This document shows positions 1 through 10,400 of a stretch of DNA of 64,000 nucleotides, one piece after another. Position 1 is the first letter of the stretch. Each line of letters opens with the position of its first letter. The stretch covers positions 558,001 to 622,000 of the forward strand of contig JAUIRK010000673.1 of NCBI GenBank assembly GCA_030549495.1, read 5' to 3'. The notes under the pieces were generated by a model that saw nothing but the letters and a program-made list of their open reading frames with translations, was not told the origin of the DNA and did no database searches. The stretch comes from Nectonema munidae (taxonomy: Eukaryota; Nematomorpha; Nectonematoida; Nectonematidae). Both the position numbers and the translations under genes were made by a program.

Positions 1-296
1 TCAATAATACCCTATAACTCTCATCTATTTCTCAAAAGAGCATAAAATTACATTAAAGCTAAATTCGACTCTCCGAGGGAGTACTTTTAATCGGAAGAAA
101 GTGTATGCATTTATATATTTCAAAGGGGTTTCCAGGGGGTAGGCAAAATATGTGAATGGTTTTCCTTAAAACTTACAAATATTAACATTTAGTGTACAAT
201 TATTGAAACATGGAATTATGAGAGTCGTTGACGAAGTTCGATTTTGTTTGCGATAAAATATATTAAATTTATCTTTCTTCATTTTCTCTATTTTAG
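1..296 (+). other. Probable intron or 5' region ahead of the GPCR exon
   Basis: No coding sequence is seen. The stretch ends in a pyrimidine-rich tract followed by TTTTAG at 291-296, which looks like a strong splice acceptor, so it is probably the 3' end of an intron of the receptor gene that follows. Confidence 0.5.
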
Positions 297-326
297 TGTG
301 AAGAGGGAAAAAAGTGGGCGTTTTAG

Positions 327-1385
327 ATGCTAAGAGCGTCAACTAAAATTCCATCACATCTCATTTTTTCAATGAAAGAAGGAGCTAATATCTTTTTTAA
401 TGTGAGCAACAGCAGCTACCTCTTGGAACACAGCGAAGCGGATTTGGACTTTAAGAGCCATGCGATGCTGATCTACAAGATAGGCTACCTCCTCTCCATA
501 CTCTGTCTCATCTCTTCCATCTTCTTACTGATCTTTCTCAAGATGTTGGTGTGTAAAAGAAATGTGATCCACCTGCACTTCATGCTGTCTCTTCTCCTTT
601 CCTACAGCACTCGCTTGGTCATGATGAAGATCGATTTTCGCAACCATACCACGTGTGGCTTGATTAGCATTCTGGGTTTCTACTTCTACTACACCACATT
701 TTACTGGATGTTGGTTGAAGGTTTGCACTTGTTCCAATCCATAGTCCTTATTTTCAAAAAAACTCTTTCCTCCCTCAAGTTTTACATTTTTCTGGGATGG
801 TGCTTTCCAATAATCTTCCTAAGTGGCATCGTGGTACATTTGGGTATTGAGTACAAGCACGTGTGTTTTGTCGAGTACTTGGAGAAAGAGGAGTGGATAT
901 TCATCTCAATGCCCATTCTTGCCCTAGTCATCAATGCTTTCATCATCTTGAGCATCGTGTACTTGCTCATCACCAAACTCTTCTTTTCCACCACAACACC
1001 TTCCGAGAAGAAAAACTATTTCCGCTCTTTTTCCGGGGTCTGCTTCCTTTTTCCCATGCTCGGCATAAACTTCTTGCTGGTGTTCGAATCCTTGAACTCT
1101 TCTCACTTCTCAACGATAATGTATTTCTACATCCAGCCTATATTCATATCCTTCCAGGGGGTGTTTGTGGCATTATACTGTGGTTTCTTCAACTCGCAGA
1201 TCCGCGAAAAACTTTCCAAGAAGATAGCTAATAGGAAGCTGTCCACAATCACCATCTACTCCAAGCACATCTCCTTCAACTCACAGAGAACCTCTTCGCT
1301 TCTCAACTCTTCCAGGAGAAGGAGTGAGGTGTTGAGGTATCATTCGGTCGCAGCACTCCAGCAGAACGCAAACCAAGCCCACTAG
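327..1385 (+). CDS. Class B (secretin-family) GPCR, seven-helix exon
   Basis: The 352-residue frame encodes a complete seven-helix bundle of a secretin-family peptide receptor at the plasma membrane. Helices lie near residues 49-73, 81-101, 110-143, 152-173, 190-219, 231-253 and 261-287. Family marks are RNVIHLHFMLSLLL at the start of helix 2, FYWMLVEGLHLF in helix 3, the Cys110/Cys180 pair expected to bridge helix 3 and extracellular loop 2, GWCFP in helix 4, and QGVFVALYCGFFNSQIREKL at helix 7 and helix 8. The cytoplasmic tail is Ser/Arg-rich. Residues 1-45 have N-glycosylation sequons (NVS, NSS) but no cysteine, so the hormone-binding domain with its disulphides is absent; it may lie in exons left of the window. 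The strongest acceptor (AG at 295-296) would read into TAG at 324-326, just before this ATG, so either the ATG is the true start after a 5'UTR exon or another acceptor (AG at 325-326) is used. Ligand unknown; a PTH/PDF/DH-like receptor is possible. Confidence 0.85.
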   Translation: MLRASTKIPSHLIFSMKEGANIFFNVSNSSYLLEHSEADLDFKSHAMLIYKIGYLLSILCLISSIFLLIFLKMLVCKRNVIHLHFMLSLLLSYSTRLVMMKIDFRNHTTCGLISILGFYFYYTTFYWMLVEGLHLFQSIVLIFKKTLSSLKFYIFLGWCFPIIFLSGIVVHLGIEYKHVCFVEYLEKEEWIFISMPILALVINAFIILSIVYLLITKLFFSTTTPSEKKNYFRSFSGVCFLFPMLGINFLLVFESLNSSHFSTIMYFYIQPIFISFQGVFVALYCGFFNSQIREKLSKKIANRKLSTITIYSKHISFNSQRTSSLLNSSRRRSEVLRYHSVAALQQNANQAH

Positions 1386-1500
1386 GATGCGTCTACCATC
1401 AATCATCATGAACACCCTTTCTCACCAATCAAAATCTTCGGCTTATGTTAGAGAAGAATACGAAAGCACATCTACTTTTTTTACTATCCTTAGTGTTTTT

Positions 1501-1592
1501 AATAAAGGAACTTGTATTATAACACGAGTAGAATTGGCTCTCGTAATTTTACGTAGGCTTCAATCTTCAAAATTTTTTGGTCGCTAAATAAA
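1501..1592 (+). promoter_or_regulatory. Candidate polyadenylation signals of the GPCR gene
   Basis: AATAAA occurs at 1501-1506 and again at 1587-1592, 116 and 202 bases after the receptor stop codon. In such AT-rich DNA the hexamer is common, so this is only a positional argument. Confidence 0.4.
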
Positions 1593-2980
1593 AAACATTT
1601 TAAATTGTCTTGTAAAGAATCCATATAGGGGACAACAAAAAATCAAGGAATTCTCTATAAAGTACGCAAAGCATACTTGGTTTTACTAGACTTCAGTTAG
1701 ATAATAATCAATGAAATTTAAACATCCTACTTGCAGAAATAAAAAAAAAAAGTTCTCCTTTTTGAAATTTATTCACATTGAAGCCATATGATATATTGAT
1801 ATACACATGACGACGGTGATCATATTCTATAGATAGATACATGTACCACTATGGTAAAGGGATATTTTTTTTAAACTTAAAAATAATATATCTTTAAAAT
1901 ACCGAATCATCAGAAAGCTCTATTATACATACATGTTGATATAAGGATATTTTATCAAACGAAATGTCAAAAGTTGAATGAAGTCTGATCTGATCTATGT
2001 CTGGATTCTACTTTTAATGCTTTTTTTTCAAAATGGAGCAGTAAACAATACTAGATTTAATTTGTTGTATTCAAAAAACTTCACAGTTAAAACTGATCGA
2101 ACCTTAAAGTCAACATAGTGTTTCCCAAGATTTTTTAACAATCTTTTTAAACTTTGTCGCCATACACTCTTCTAAATTCAGTATTCTAACTTTCCGAGCC
2201 TTGAACAAGTTGGTGAGTTGGAGATTATAAAGAGGTAGGAGATGGGGCTGGATCTGGTATCTAATAAAATTTAGCAGACGGTTTTTTGAACTGTTTTAAA
2301 TAAAAGTTAACTTTTTAAATTTGAAATAATTACTTAAAAATTAAACTGACGAAGATATTTTAACTGTTAAATTAAAATTCGAAAGTGAAATGTTTATATA
2401 ACGGCTTAAAGCTTTATATCTTTGCTTGTTTATATTTTCTCAAAGTCATAGCAAAGTAAGAAAACCCCATAAACTTTTATTCACTAAAACTTATTACTTA
2501 CTATAAGATTTTCCTTATGTTATTAATTTGATATTATATTTAATTGTACAAAAAAGTACAGTTTCAAGCAAATTTATTTTAAAGTGACGCGAATTTTGGA
2601 CTCCACGTGTCTTTGTCATGGTAAATAGTTAAGTTTGTTAAATGCTGTGAAGTAAAAGGATTTAGTTGGTTGAAGAGAAAAAGAAATGAGAGATGATCTC
2701 TAGTTCCTTCAGCGCTTTCATTATATATTAAATTGTGTTACTTATTTATAATAGTTTGATTTGATATAATGCGAATGCAGAGATAACCTGGTAAAAATCA
2801 TTGTGTTTTTGCAAAAGAGATAGAAAAAAACATTTGCAATCATCTCTAGTTTAAAACGAAGTATTTGAGTCTAAGTTACCTCTTCACGTTTGACTAAAAA
2901 TGAAATTACACTAATTTGTATATATCTAAGTTTTAGAGTAGTGAACTTTATTTCCTAAATTTGGCCAAAAATAGATTTCT
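1593..2980. other. AT-rich intergenic DNA, nothing recognised
   Basis: No frame of interest and no recognisable element. From about 2750 onward it shares phrases with 28920-29260 (for example the stretch around TTTTAGAGTAGT), so the right part belongs to an interspersed repeat. Confidence 0.5.
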
Positions 2981-3010
2981 TATGATCTCAGAGTGTTTAA
3001 TTCAATAGTA

Positions 3011-3250
3011 TAACTTGTTAAGTACATTTGAAAAAGGTCATCTTAGTCATTGATAACAAAATAGCTAAAAACAAATGTGTACTTTTATAACCATCTAACA
3101 CTCAGAATAATATAATTTTTAGACTTGTAACTTTTAGAAGTAATATAATTCTGAGTGTTAGATTGTTGGAATAATTCACATTCGTCTTTAGCTAATTTGT
3201 TATTATTGTCTAAGGAAACCTTATTCGAAAGTACTTAATAAGTTTAACTT
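3011..3250. repeat. Fold-back (inverted-repeat) element
   Basis: The left arm, about 3011-3116, reads as the reverse complement of about 3141-3250 with roughly 80% identity by eye; CTAACACTCAGAAT near the centre and TTAAGTAC near the outer ends are shared. The short loop and long arms suit a MITE or fold-back element. A single-arm relative is at 29280-29400. Confidence 0.7.
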
Positions 3251-3529
3251 AAAATTGTTAATTGTCGTTTTGAAAATATATCATTGCGAAAGATTAGAGC
3301 TTATCTCAGGTTTATATTTTAGCTGCTATAATACAACAACGCAAACAGTTTGAATATATAAAAAAATGTTCGCGATAATGTCTAAAGGATGAATAAACGA
3401 AGCAATTAAAATAGCAGATGTTGAAAATGAGAAAAAAAGTCAGCCAAATCTAAGGTATGGATCGTCCTCATGTGAAGAGGAAAATACAAAGGAAAAAAAT
3501 AGTTAAAATTATAAATTATATAATTATAA

Positions 3530-3692
3530 ATCCAAATTATAAATCATGTAAGAGACATTTAGAATCTAGATAATGAATAATCTGGGCATGTAGGATTTTT
3601 TCCAAAATTCTTGAAACTGAACAAATATTTTGAGGAAATATGAGAATTCGACACACATATTGAACCCCACAAACTAAAATTTATAAACAAAA
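3530..3692. repeat. 163-bp direct repeat, copy 1
   Basis: Nearly identical to 5030-5192, exactly 1500 bases away, with only a few differences seen. On the - strand it reads as part of a LINE-type frame (NFGKNPTCPDYSLSRF), so it is probably LINE sequence rather than a terminal repeat. Confidence 0.85.
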
Positions 3693-3775
3693 ACTTGGTC
3701 ACAATTCAACTTTTGGAATCGAATAAAAAATGGAACAGGGCAAGATATACATACACAAAACAGGACAACTATCAT

Positions 3776-5304
3776 TCATAATAGAAGTTCTATGAAAAAG
3801 AATAAAATAGTGTAGGGCGGAAACAATGCCCTTAAAGACCGCTTGGTATTACCCAATAAAAAAACAAGCAATTGGAGACAAAAAATATGCTGCTCAAAAT
3901 TTAGAGGATGAACTAAATTTAATAATATCTTTTGACACGAAAAACAGTTAGGAATAGAACACTTCATATTTTGGAAATCATTGAAGAGGTGTATTTTTCC
4001 TTTTGTTGTATTTACTTATGTGATTCTTTCTCACTACAAATTTTCTTTGATCCCAATCAAATTGTTTTGATTTGATTTTAATTTCTTTCTTAAATCTCGA
4101 AAAAAGAAATGTGTAGAATGATCTTATTCCAGAAATAATAGGACATGTAAGAAACTGTTTGCTCGTATACGTGTAAATTGAAACAAAGAGTTTTGAAACG
4201 ATAAGGAGATCTTGGAGGATAGCGCTTAGAACATTGTAATTCCAAATGTAAGGTTATATATAAAGCATAAGGTAACATTAAATGAAAAAACTTGTAGAGC
4301 AAAAGCGCAACACATTTTGGATAATTGAGGTAATTTCAAAAGTATATTATCAAAGATGAATTGATTCGTATGATAAACTTGTGTTTGTTGAAGATTAAAC
4401 GTAAAGCTTTTTTTGTATTGAAAAGAGCTTGTTTGTGTTTGTATCAAAGAATTAATTTGTGTAAAAGAGCTTTGTACAGGAGCATGTTAACTCATACTGG
4501 TAAAATATTCCTTGACTTCTTCAAAATACTTAGTAAACCACGCATTCTACCAGTCAAATGGTCCATGTGATCTTTCCAAGCTAGTTTATTTTTATAGTAA
4601 GTTCTAAAAAATTAAAATGTTCAACACTCTCTACATCTAGATGATCAAATATGTCAAAATGACGCTTCAAAGTTGTGTAATGCATTCCCTTTGTTGGGCT
4701 TTCATTTAAAAATAGATTATTCTTGGCTAACCAATTATGAATTTTTTCCAAGTTTTGGGTTAAGATCAATTGTGCTTATTTGACATCTATGCTTGGATCA
4801 AATGGAAAAATGATGGGAATATCTGCCAACAGAAGCGTCAATATTTGTATTAGAGGTAAGGAGCCAAACCCACTACAATTTTCTGAATTTGAAAGTATTG
4901 GATACAGAATCAAAATCGCGACTGAAATTGAGGAAAACAGACACAACCTCTTTTTTATTTTTGAGATAATTAATGATTTTTTTCTACATACAATTTAGTG
5001 CAACAACTCAGAAGAGTGATGTTTCCTGAATCCAAATTATAAATTATGTAAGAGACATTTAGAATCTAGATAATGAATAATCTGGGCATGTAGGATTTTT
5101 TCCAAAATTCTTGAAACTGAACAAATATTTTGAGGAAATATGAGAATTCGACACACATATTGAACCCCACAAACTGAAGTTTGTAAATAAAAGTTTTTTT
5201 TTTATAGATATTGCATAGCAATCCGTTGCATCACTACTTTTGGGATTGTTTATAGCATTGAGTATGTCCTTCATTGAAATATAGTATAGAGAAGTAAAGT
5301 ACAA
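3776..5304 (-). mobile_element. Degraded LINE fragments, - strand
   Basis: In - strand order: MKDILNAINNPKSSDA (about 5274-5227), typical of the region before the reverse-transcriptase palm; LEKIHNWLAKNNLFLNES (about 4746-4693), typical of the thumb in CR1/Jockey-like LINEs; HLTGRMRGLLSILKKSRN (about 4560-4507) and FQNSLFQFTRIRANS near 4200-4140, typical of the C-terminal part. Frames are broken many times and no 5' end is visible. The family within the CR1/L2/Jockey group cannot be fixed by eye. Confidence 0.6.
5030..5192. repeat. 163-bp direct repeat, copy 2
   Basis: Second copy of the unit at 3530-3692. It overlaps the upstream part of the LINE frame listed at 3776-5304. Confidence 0.85.
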
Positions 5305-7120
5305 ATTTCAAAACCCTTTTCAAACAAAACCCATTTTACTTTTCTTTGTATTTCATTTTTATAAAACAGATTTTTTATAAAAAAAGTGTCCATCGATTTT
5401 GAAGACTTCTCATGATATTACTTAATCATGAGAATAAAGGTCATCTTTAAATTCTTCATTAATAATAATAATATGTTTGTTATAAACATAATTACACACA
5501 TTTAATTTCAAGTTAACTTATTTTAGTTCAAAATTTAAAAAAATTCTAGGCATAAATTATTGTCATATAATATTGCAGATGAAGTAAGCAAAATATATTT
5601 TGTGTGGTTGAAATTTCAATACCCAAAGTAATTAAATATTTAAAAATTTTAAATTGCAAAAAAATATTTGAAATTGAAGATTTAAATAAATCTTTTTGAA
5701 AAATTAAGGAACCTTTATTATTAAATAATTATAAAAATAACAACAAATTATTTTTCTAATTTTAACGAAAACTATAACTTTATAGAATAGTTTGTCTAAG
5801 TTATTATGTTTTTGGAATACTTTTTCGATAATAGTAAGAAGGCAAATAATATTGAATAATATGCTTCTTCTTACTGAGACACACTAAAATAAGTAGTGAT
5901 ATTATCACATAAATTATTAAAAGTTGGTAAATTTGGGTTTTGTTTTGTTTTGTAAAGAAATATATACGTATTATTGTTACAATTTTAATACTAAAAAATA
6001 GTAAAGTTAAACTAGGATAAATATATAGTTACTAGTACTATCAAATAAACGTTTACATAATAATATCACTTTTTAACCTTACTACTTGTAGAATAAAAAT
6101 GCAGCAAAATACTCGTAACACTATAAATAATCCTTGGTTCATACTATTTGTACAGTTCAAATTATTGGCGAAAAAATAAATAAAGTAGCAAATTAATTTT
6201 TCCAATAGTATTTTAAAAACCTCAATGAAGTTATAGTTTAATTTTTTTTCCTTAAAATAGGATAAAAAAAACCTCGGATCGCCAACTCAAGACAAATCTG
6301 ACCAATTGAATGCTAAAGAAAACTTTCTGTAAAGTTTTGTTAGAGAAATATTCTTCAAAACTTGCATGTAAACAAAATAATAATTGTTAGTTTAAAAAAT
6401 CAACAATTAGAAACCTTTATCTTTTTTAACGAACAAGCATTACTAAGTTTTAAACTTTAAAAAGTGATATATAATAATAATTCATTGTCAAAATGTAAAA
6501 AATTTGTTAAATTTAATTTGTTAAAAATAAAATATTTTTACGAATTTTTATTATGTTTCGAAGATTCTGATAAATTAATAAAATTATAAAAAAAAATAGT
6601 ATTTTTAACATCTTGTGCAAAGTAGGGATGCTAATTTTTATCTTATAAACTATGAAAAGAAAACATGATTATTATGTTTATATATCACTTTGTCTATCTA
6701 ATAAAATTATCTTAATTTGATATTAATTTGTCATGAATTCTCAGCCAAAAAGGTTCCCAGTAAAAATTACAAATTATTATTTTCTTCGTGATTTTAATGG
6801 GAGCAATGAAACAGATTTGAATCGTTGATTGGGAATGGAATGCAATAACTTGAATTTAGAAGCTGTCCAAAACTTTAACCATTTTTCTGCTTAAAATTCA
6901 AAGAGAATGAAAGTGTGTGGCTGAGAGTTAAGAATGATCAATATGACTGACTCTCAGGATTATTATTTTAAAAACAGTACAAGTTAATTATCGCTAAGAT
7001 CAGAAATGTTTGGTGATTTTTATCCTATTCCCAAAGTGTTTGTTCGCTGAAGCTAATAAAGACTGTAATTATCTCTACATTGTGAAAGAAAATTGAGCTG
7101 TTAGGAAAATATCGAAGACA
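5305..7120. other. AT-rich intergenic DNA
   Basis: Very AT-rich with short homopolymer runs. No gene or recognisable transposon part is seen. It separates the LINE debris from the 3' end of the peroxidase gene. Confidence 0.5.
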
Positions 7121-7121
7121 A

Positions 7122-7127
7122 TTTATT
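7122..7127 (-). promoter_or_regulatory. Candidate polyadenylation signal of the peroxidase gene
   Basis: TTTATT on the + strand is AATAAA on the gene strand, 195 bases beyond the stop codon of the last coding exon. Confidence 0.45.
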
Positions 7128-7321
7128 AATTTGATATCTGTGCGAACGTTGCTGAACACGCATACTGCTATGTATAGTGATTAGGAGTGAAGCGCTTTGT
7201 GTCATTAAAGGGTGAAACTTCATCAGTGAGGGAGTACTTTGAGTGGCTGTGTGGCCTGGAGCATTTTCGGGGTTTGGGGCAATTGGCTGGCTTGAAGTGG
7301 AGTAAGCAAAATCACGGGCAT

Positions 7322-7400
7322 TCACAACGCATTCTCAGATCCATCTTGCCAGTAAGAAAAGTCTATATCTGTTATCCTTTCACACTCCAACAGTGGATTT
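7322..7400 (-). CDS. Peroxidase exon 13 (C-terminus)
   Basis: Acceptor TTTTTATATAG, then 79 nt encoding [17 protein letters not shown] and a short tail to TGA. The C...DIDFSYW pattern is the standard end of the animal peroxidase domain. It joins exon 12 by completing an Arg codon (AG/A). Confidence 0.88.
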
Positions 7401-10400
7401 CTATATAAAAACGTCAATCATTATTTGATCCTTTAAATAAAATTCATTCAAAAAATTTTCGTCATCCTTTTCTGCTCCAATTTCTCTTTATGTTTCTACG
7501 AATTCAAAAAGTTGCGTCGCAGTTTAGACGTTTGTTCCAGTACAATGTGTTACCTGCAGATGTTTTCAAATCCCATTGTATCTTCTTTTTAAGATTTGTC
7601 TTATATATCAAAAATCAGGTTTAACTTTAGTTAGTACAAAATCATCAAAATGGACTTAATTATATTATTTTTTCTAATTAAAAAATTAATTTATAGTATG
7701 AATAAGTTAGCTTTTAAAAAAATTCGACTCAAGTATTTTCCACTAGACAGTCAATATAAGAATATTTAACATTATAATAGGTATTGAAAGCATGGCTTTA
7801 TTTCTTCAAAAATGCATTAAGCTTGAAAAAATTTTGAGGCATGAATTGAACATGTAAATTTGGAAATAATTAATGTGATTAATGTCTAATCAAATTAAAA
7901 CAGAAAACAAACTGACTATAACGAAAAATAAAGCGGTGTTATTATTATCATTACCAGAAAAAGAGAGCACTTTTCCAAACAAAAAATTAATAGTCACCTA
8001 AATTTAGGAAAAGATTTTAATCCTTCTTGAATTAAAACGCCATTTTCAGCTTAAAATGTTTTTATTCAGCAACCACGTTTTACTACTTTGCTGTAGGAAG
8101 AACCAAATTATTTTTATAAAATGAATATATTAAAAATTGGTTTGAGTTAAAAAAAAAGCTCTTATTAGAATTTTTTGAACTTTAATTAACTACATTTAAA
8201 ATGTTCTATTCCTTTAATTAAATGCGCATAGTATCACAAACATCACACAGAAACCTTCAATTAACCTCCTCAACCGAAACACTTTTCATTATAAAATATA
8301 ATAATTACACTAAAATATTTTGGATAAAACATTTTTGCGATATTATTAACAAGTAATTATATTCTAATTGTGGCAATAGACACAATTAACAAGAAATCTA
8401 TATATATTTTAATAATATAAAAATAGAAAAATATTTTAAAAGATAATATTTTAATGTTAAAATATCTTTTAAAAAGCTTGAACAATTATTAGTAGTGTTC
8501 AATTATATCTTAACTATAAACACTGGATTTGAACAGTGTTTATATAAAAAAGGAAACTATTTTTATTGATTTTTCTATTGATCATTTTTGATCAAAAATT
8601 ATTTTTCTTCTTCGTTGTCTGGCTCAGAATGAATGGGATAGTTTGTAATGAAGGCGATGATCATTACCAACAAAATAGGAAAGATACTTATTCTATTAAA
8701 TGTCTATTTTAATTAACTGGATTTATATATGAGTTGAGTTTTCCATTTTTGATTAAATTGATGTTAAATAACATAATGGGATTTAGAGGAAAAAAAGTAG
8801 ATTTAACTTTTTATATTTTTTTCGAACAAAATTATGCACATCACAAGCAATAAAATAAATATTTGACTAGTTCAGAAAAGTGTAAATTCAAAATAAAAAA
8901 GTAAATACAATTCCATTTTTTTTTAATTAGTTAACTATTTGTGTTATTTGTGTAATCTCATATAGAACATGTATACTAATGTGCACTGTTTGTTATGTGA
9001 AAGTCGTAGTTGAAATTTGAATCCCATTTCCCAGTAGTACTCAGTTGAACTATGATAGAAAATTTAGTTCTCCCTCATCTCCATATTAGTGAAAAGATTA
9101 AAATGTAAAGAGCACACATACCTAAAAGAAGGAATTGTAAAAACATCGTATTGTATGCTAAAGATGTTGTCCGCATTTTGGCATATGATTTTGGATAGAG
9201 ATCTTTTCCTGATTTCCTGAAGTTGATCTAGACATATAAAAAAGAAGAAATGGATTGTGTCGATTTGAAAAAAAGAGCAAATTAATTTTCTCAAATGGAC
9301 AACTTAAATCTTGGCATACTTAAAATTAGAAAACTTTGTATCGAAGTATCATCTATGATATTTTGATTTAAACGTCTATTTTGAAGTTACTGGCATATTC
9401 CTTAAAATTCCGTATCATTTATGTTGTTGTAGTTTTCCAATTGAATTCTTTTAAATTAGTACAATGTCAAAATCTAAGATGGTGTAACTATACATTACAA
9501 AATATCTTAGTCTTTGCACTTTCAACTTTACTTTTTAGAAAATTTATTTGCAAAATTTTTATGCTTGTAGGAATGTTCGTTAAAAAAGTACATTATTTTA
9601 TATTTTTATTACATTATCTAGCAGAAAAACTAGAATGTGAATTATGTGTTTAATCGCTTCTCTTTTTTTATTTCTTTGCACGTCTTTTTCTTTTACACCG
9701 TTTTTATTTTATTTTTATAAAGTTATGTCTATGTAATGTATAGCTAGCTCATACGAATTTTTTTATACATTTTTATATGCACACAAACAGATTTGGATAT
9801 CATATTAATTAAACTTATGTTTTACTTATTTATTGTTTTATATTTTGGAGAGTTGTCATCTCGATGGATTCAATACTATTCGTTGTCTTTCTCCTTACCA
9901 TCATAATCAAAACCTATGAAATTTCACTTGACCACTTCCATGGATGAACAAATATAATGATGCCTTGCTAAATCATGAAATCCAGTCATATAAACTCAAA
10001 TAATTCGATGCTTTACTCAGTTTTCAAAAAAGAAGCTTTCTCACAATGTCACTATGACGATGTTTGCGACAGCATAAATGACTATCTTAAAATTGAAATT
10101 AGTGGAGTTTTGTAAATTTAATCTAATCAAAATATTTCTATTTGATATATTACGCTTTTGTTGTTTATTTCAAAAAATTTTTCTCTCTTCCTTTATTAAA
10201 AAAATACTCTAATTAGAGTCTTAAATTAATTGCTTATAAATATAAGAAAGAAAGAGTAATAAAAATACATTTTTAAAGAGCAATACCCAATTGAACTAAC
10301 CACTAAATAAATAACTTAATTCTAAATAATATTTTTACTAACTAACCTTACTAACTAATTCACAGACATGCAAAATTAAAATTTTTGTGAATTGTTTAAA

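Noticed and set aside
525-1106. Antisense frames across the GPCR exon
   Set aside because: They are shadows of the receptor's coding strand. The + frame has helices and motifs in the right order, and the antisense frames have none.
3530-5192. LTR pair of a small LTR retroelement
   Set aside because: The two direct repeats read as coding LINE sequence, have no TG...CA ends, and the DNA between them shows no gag, protease or integrase features.
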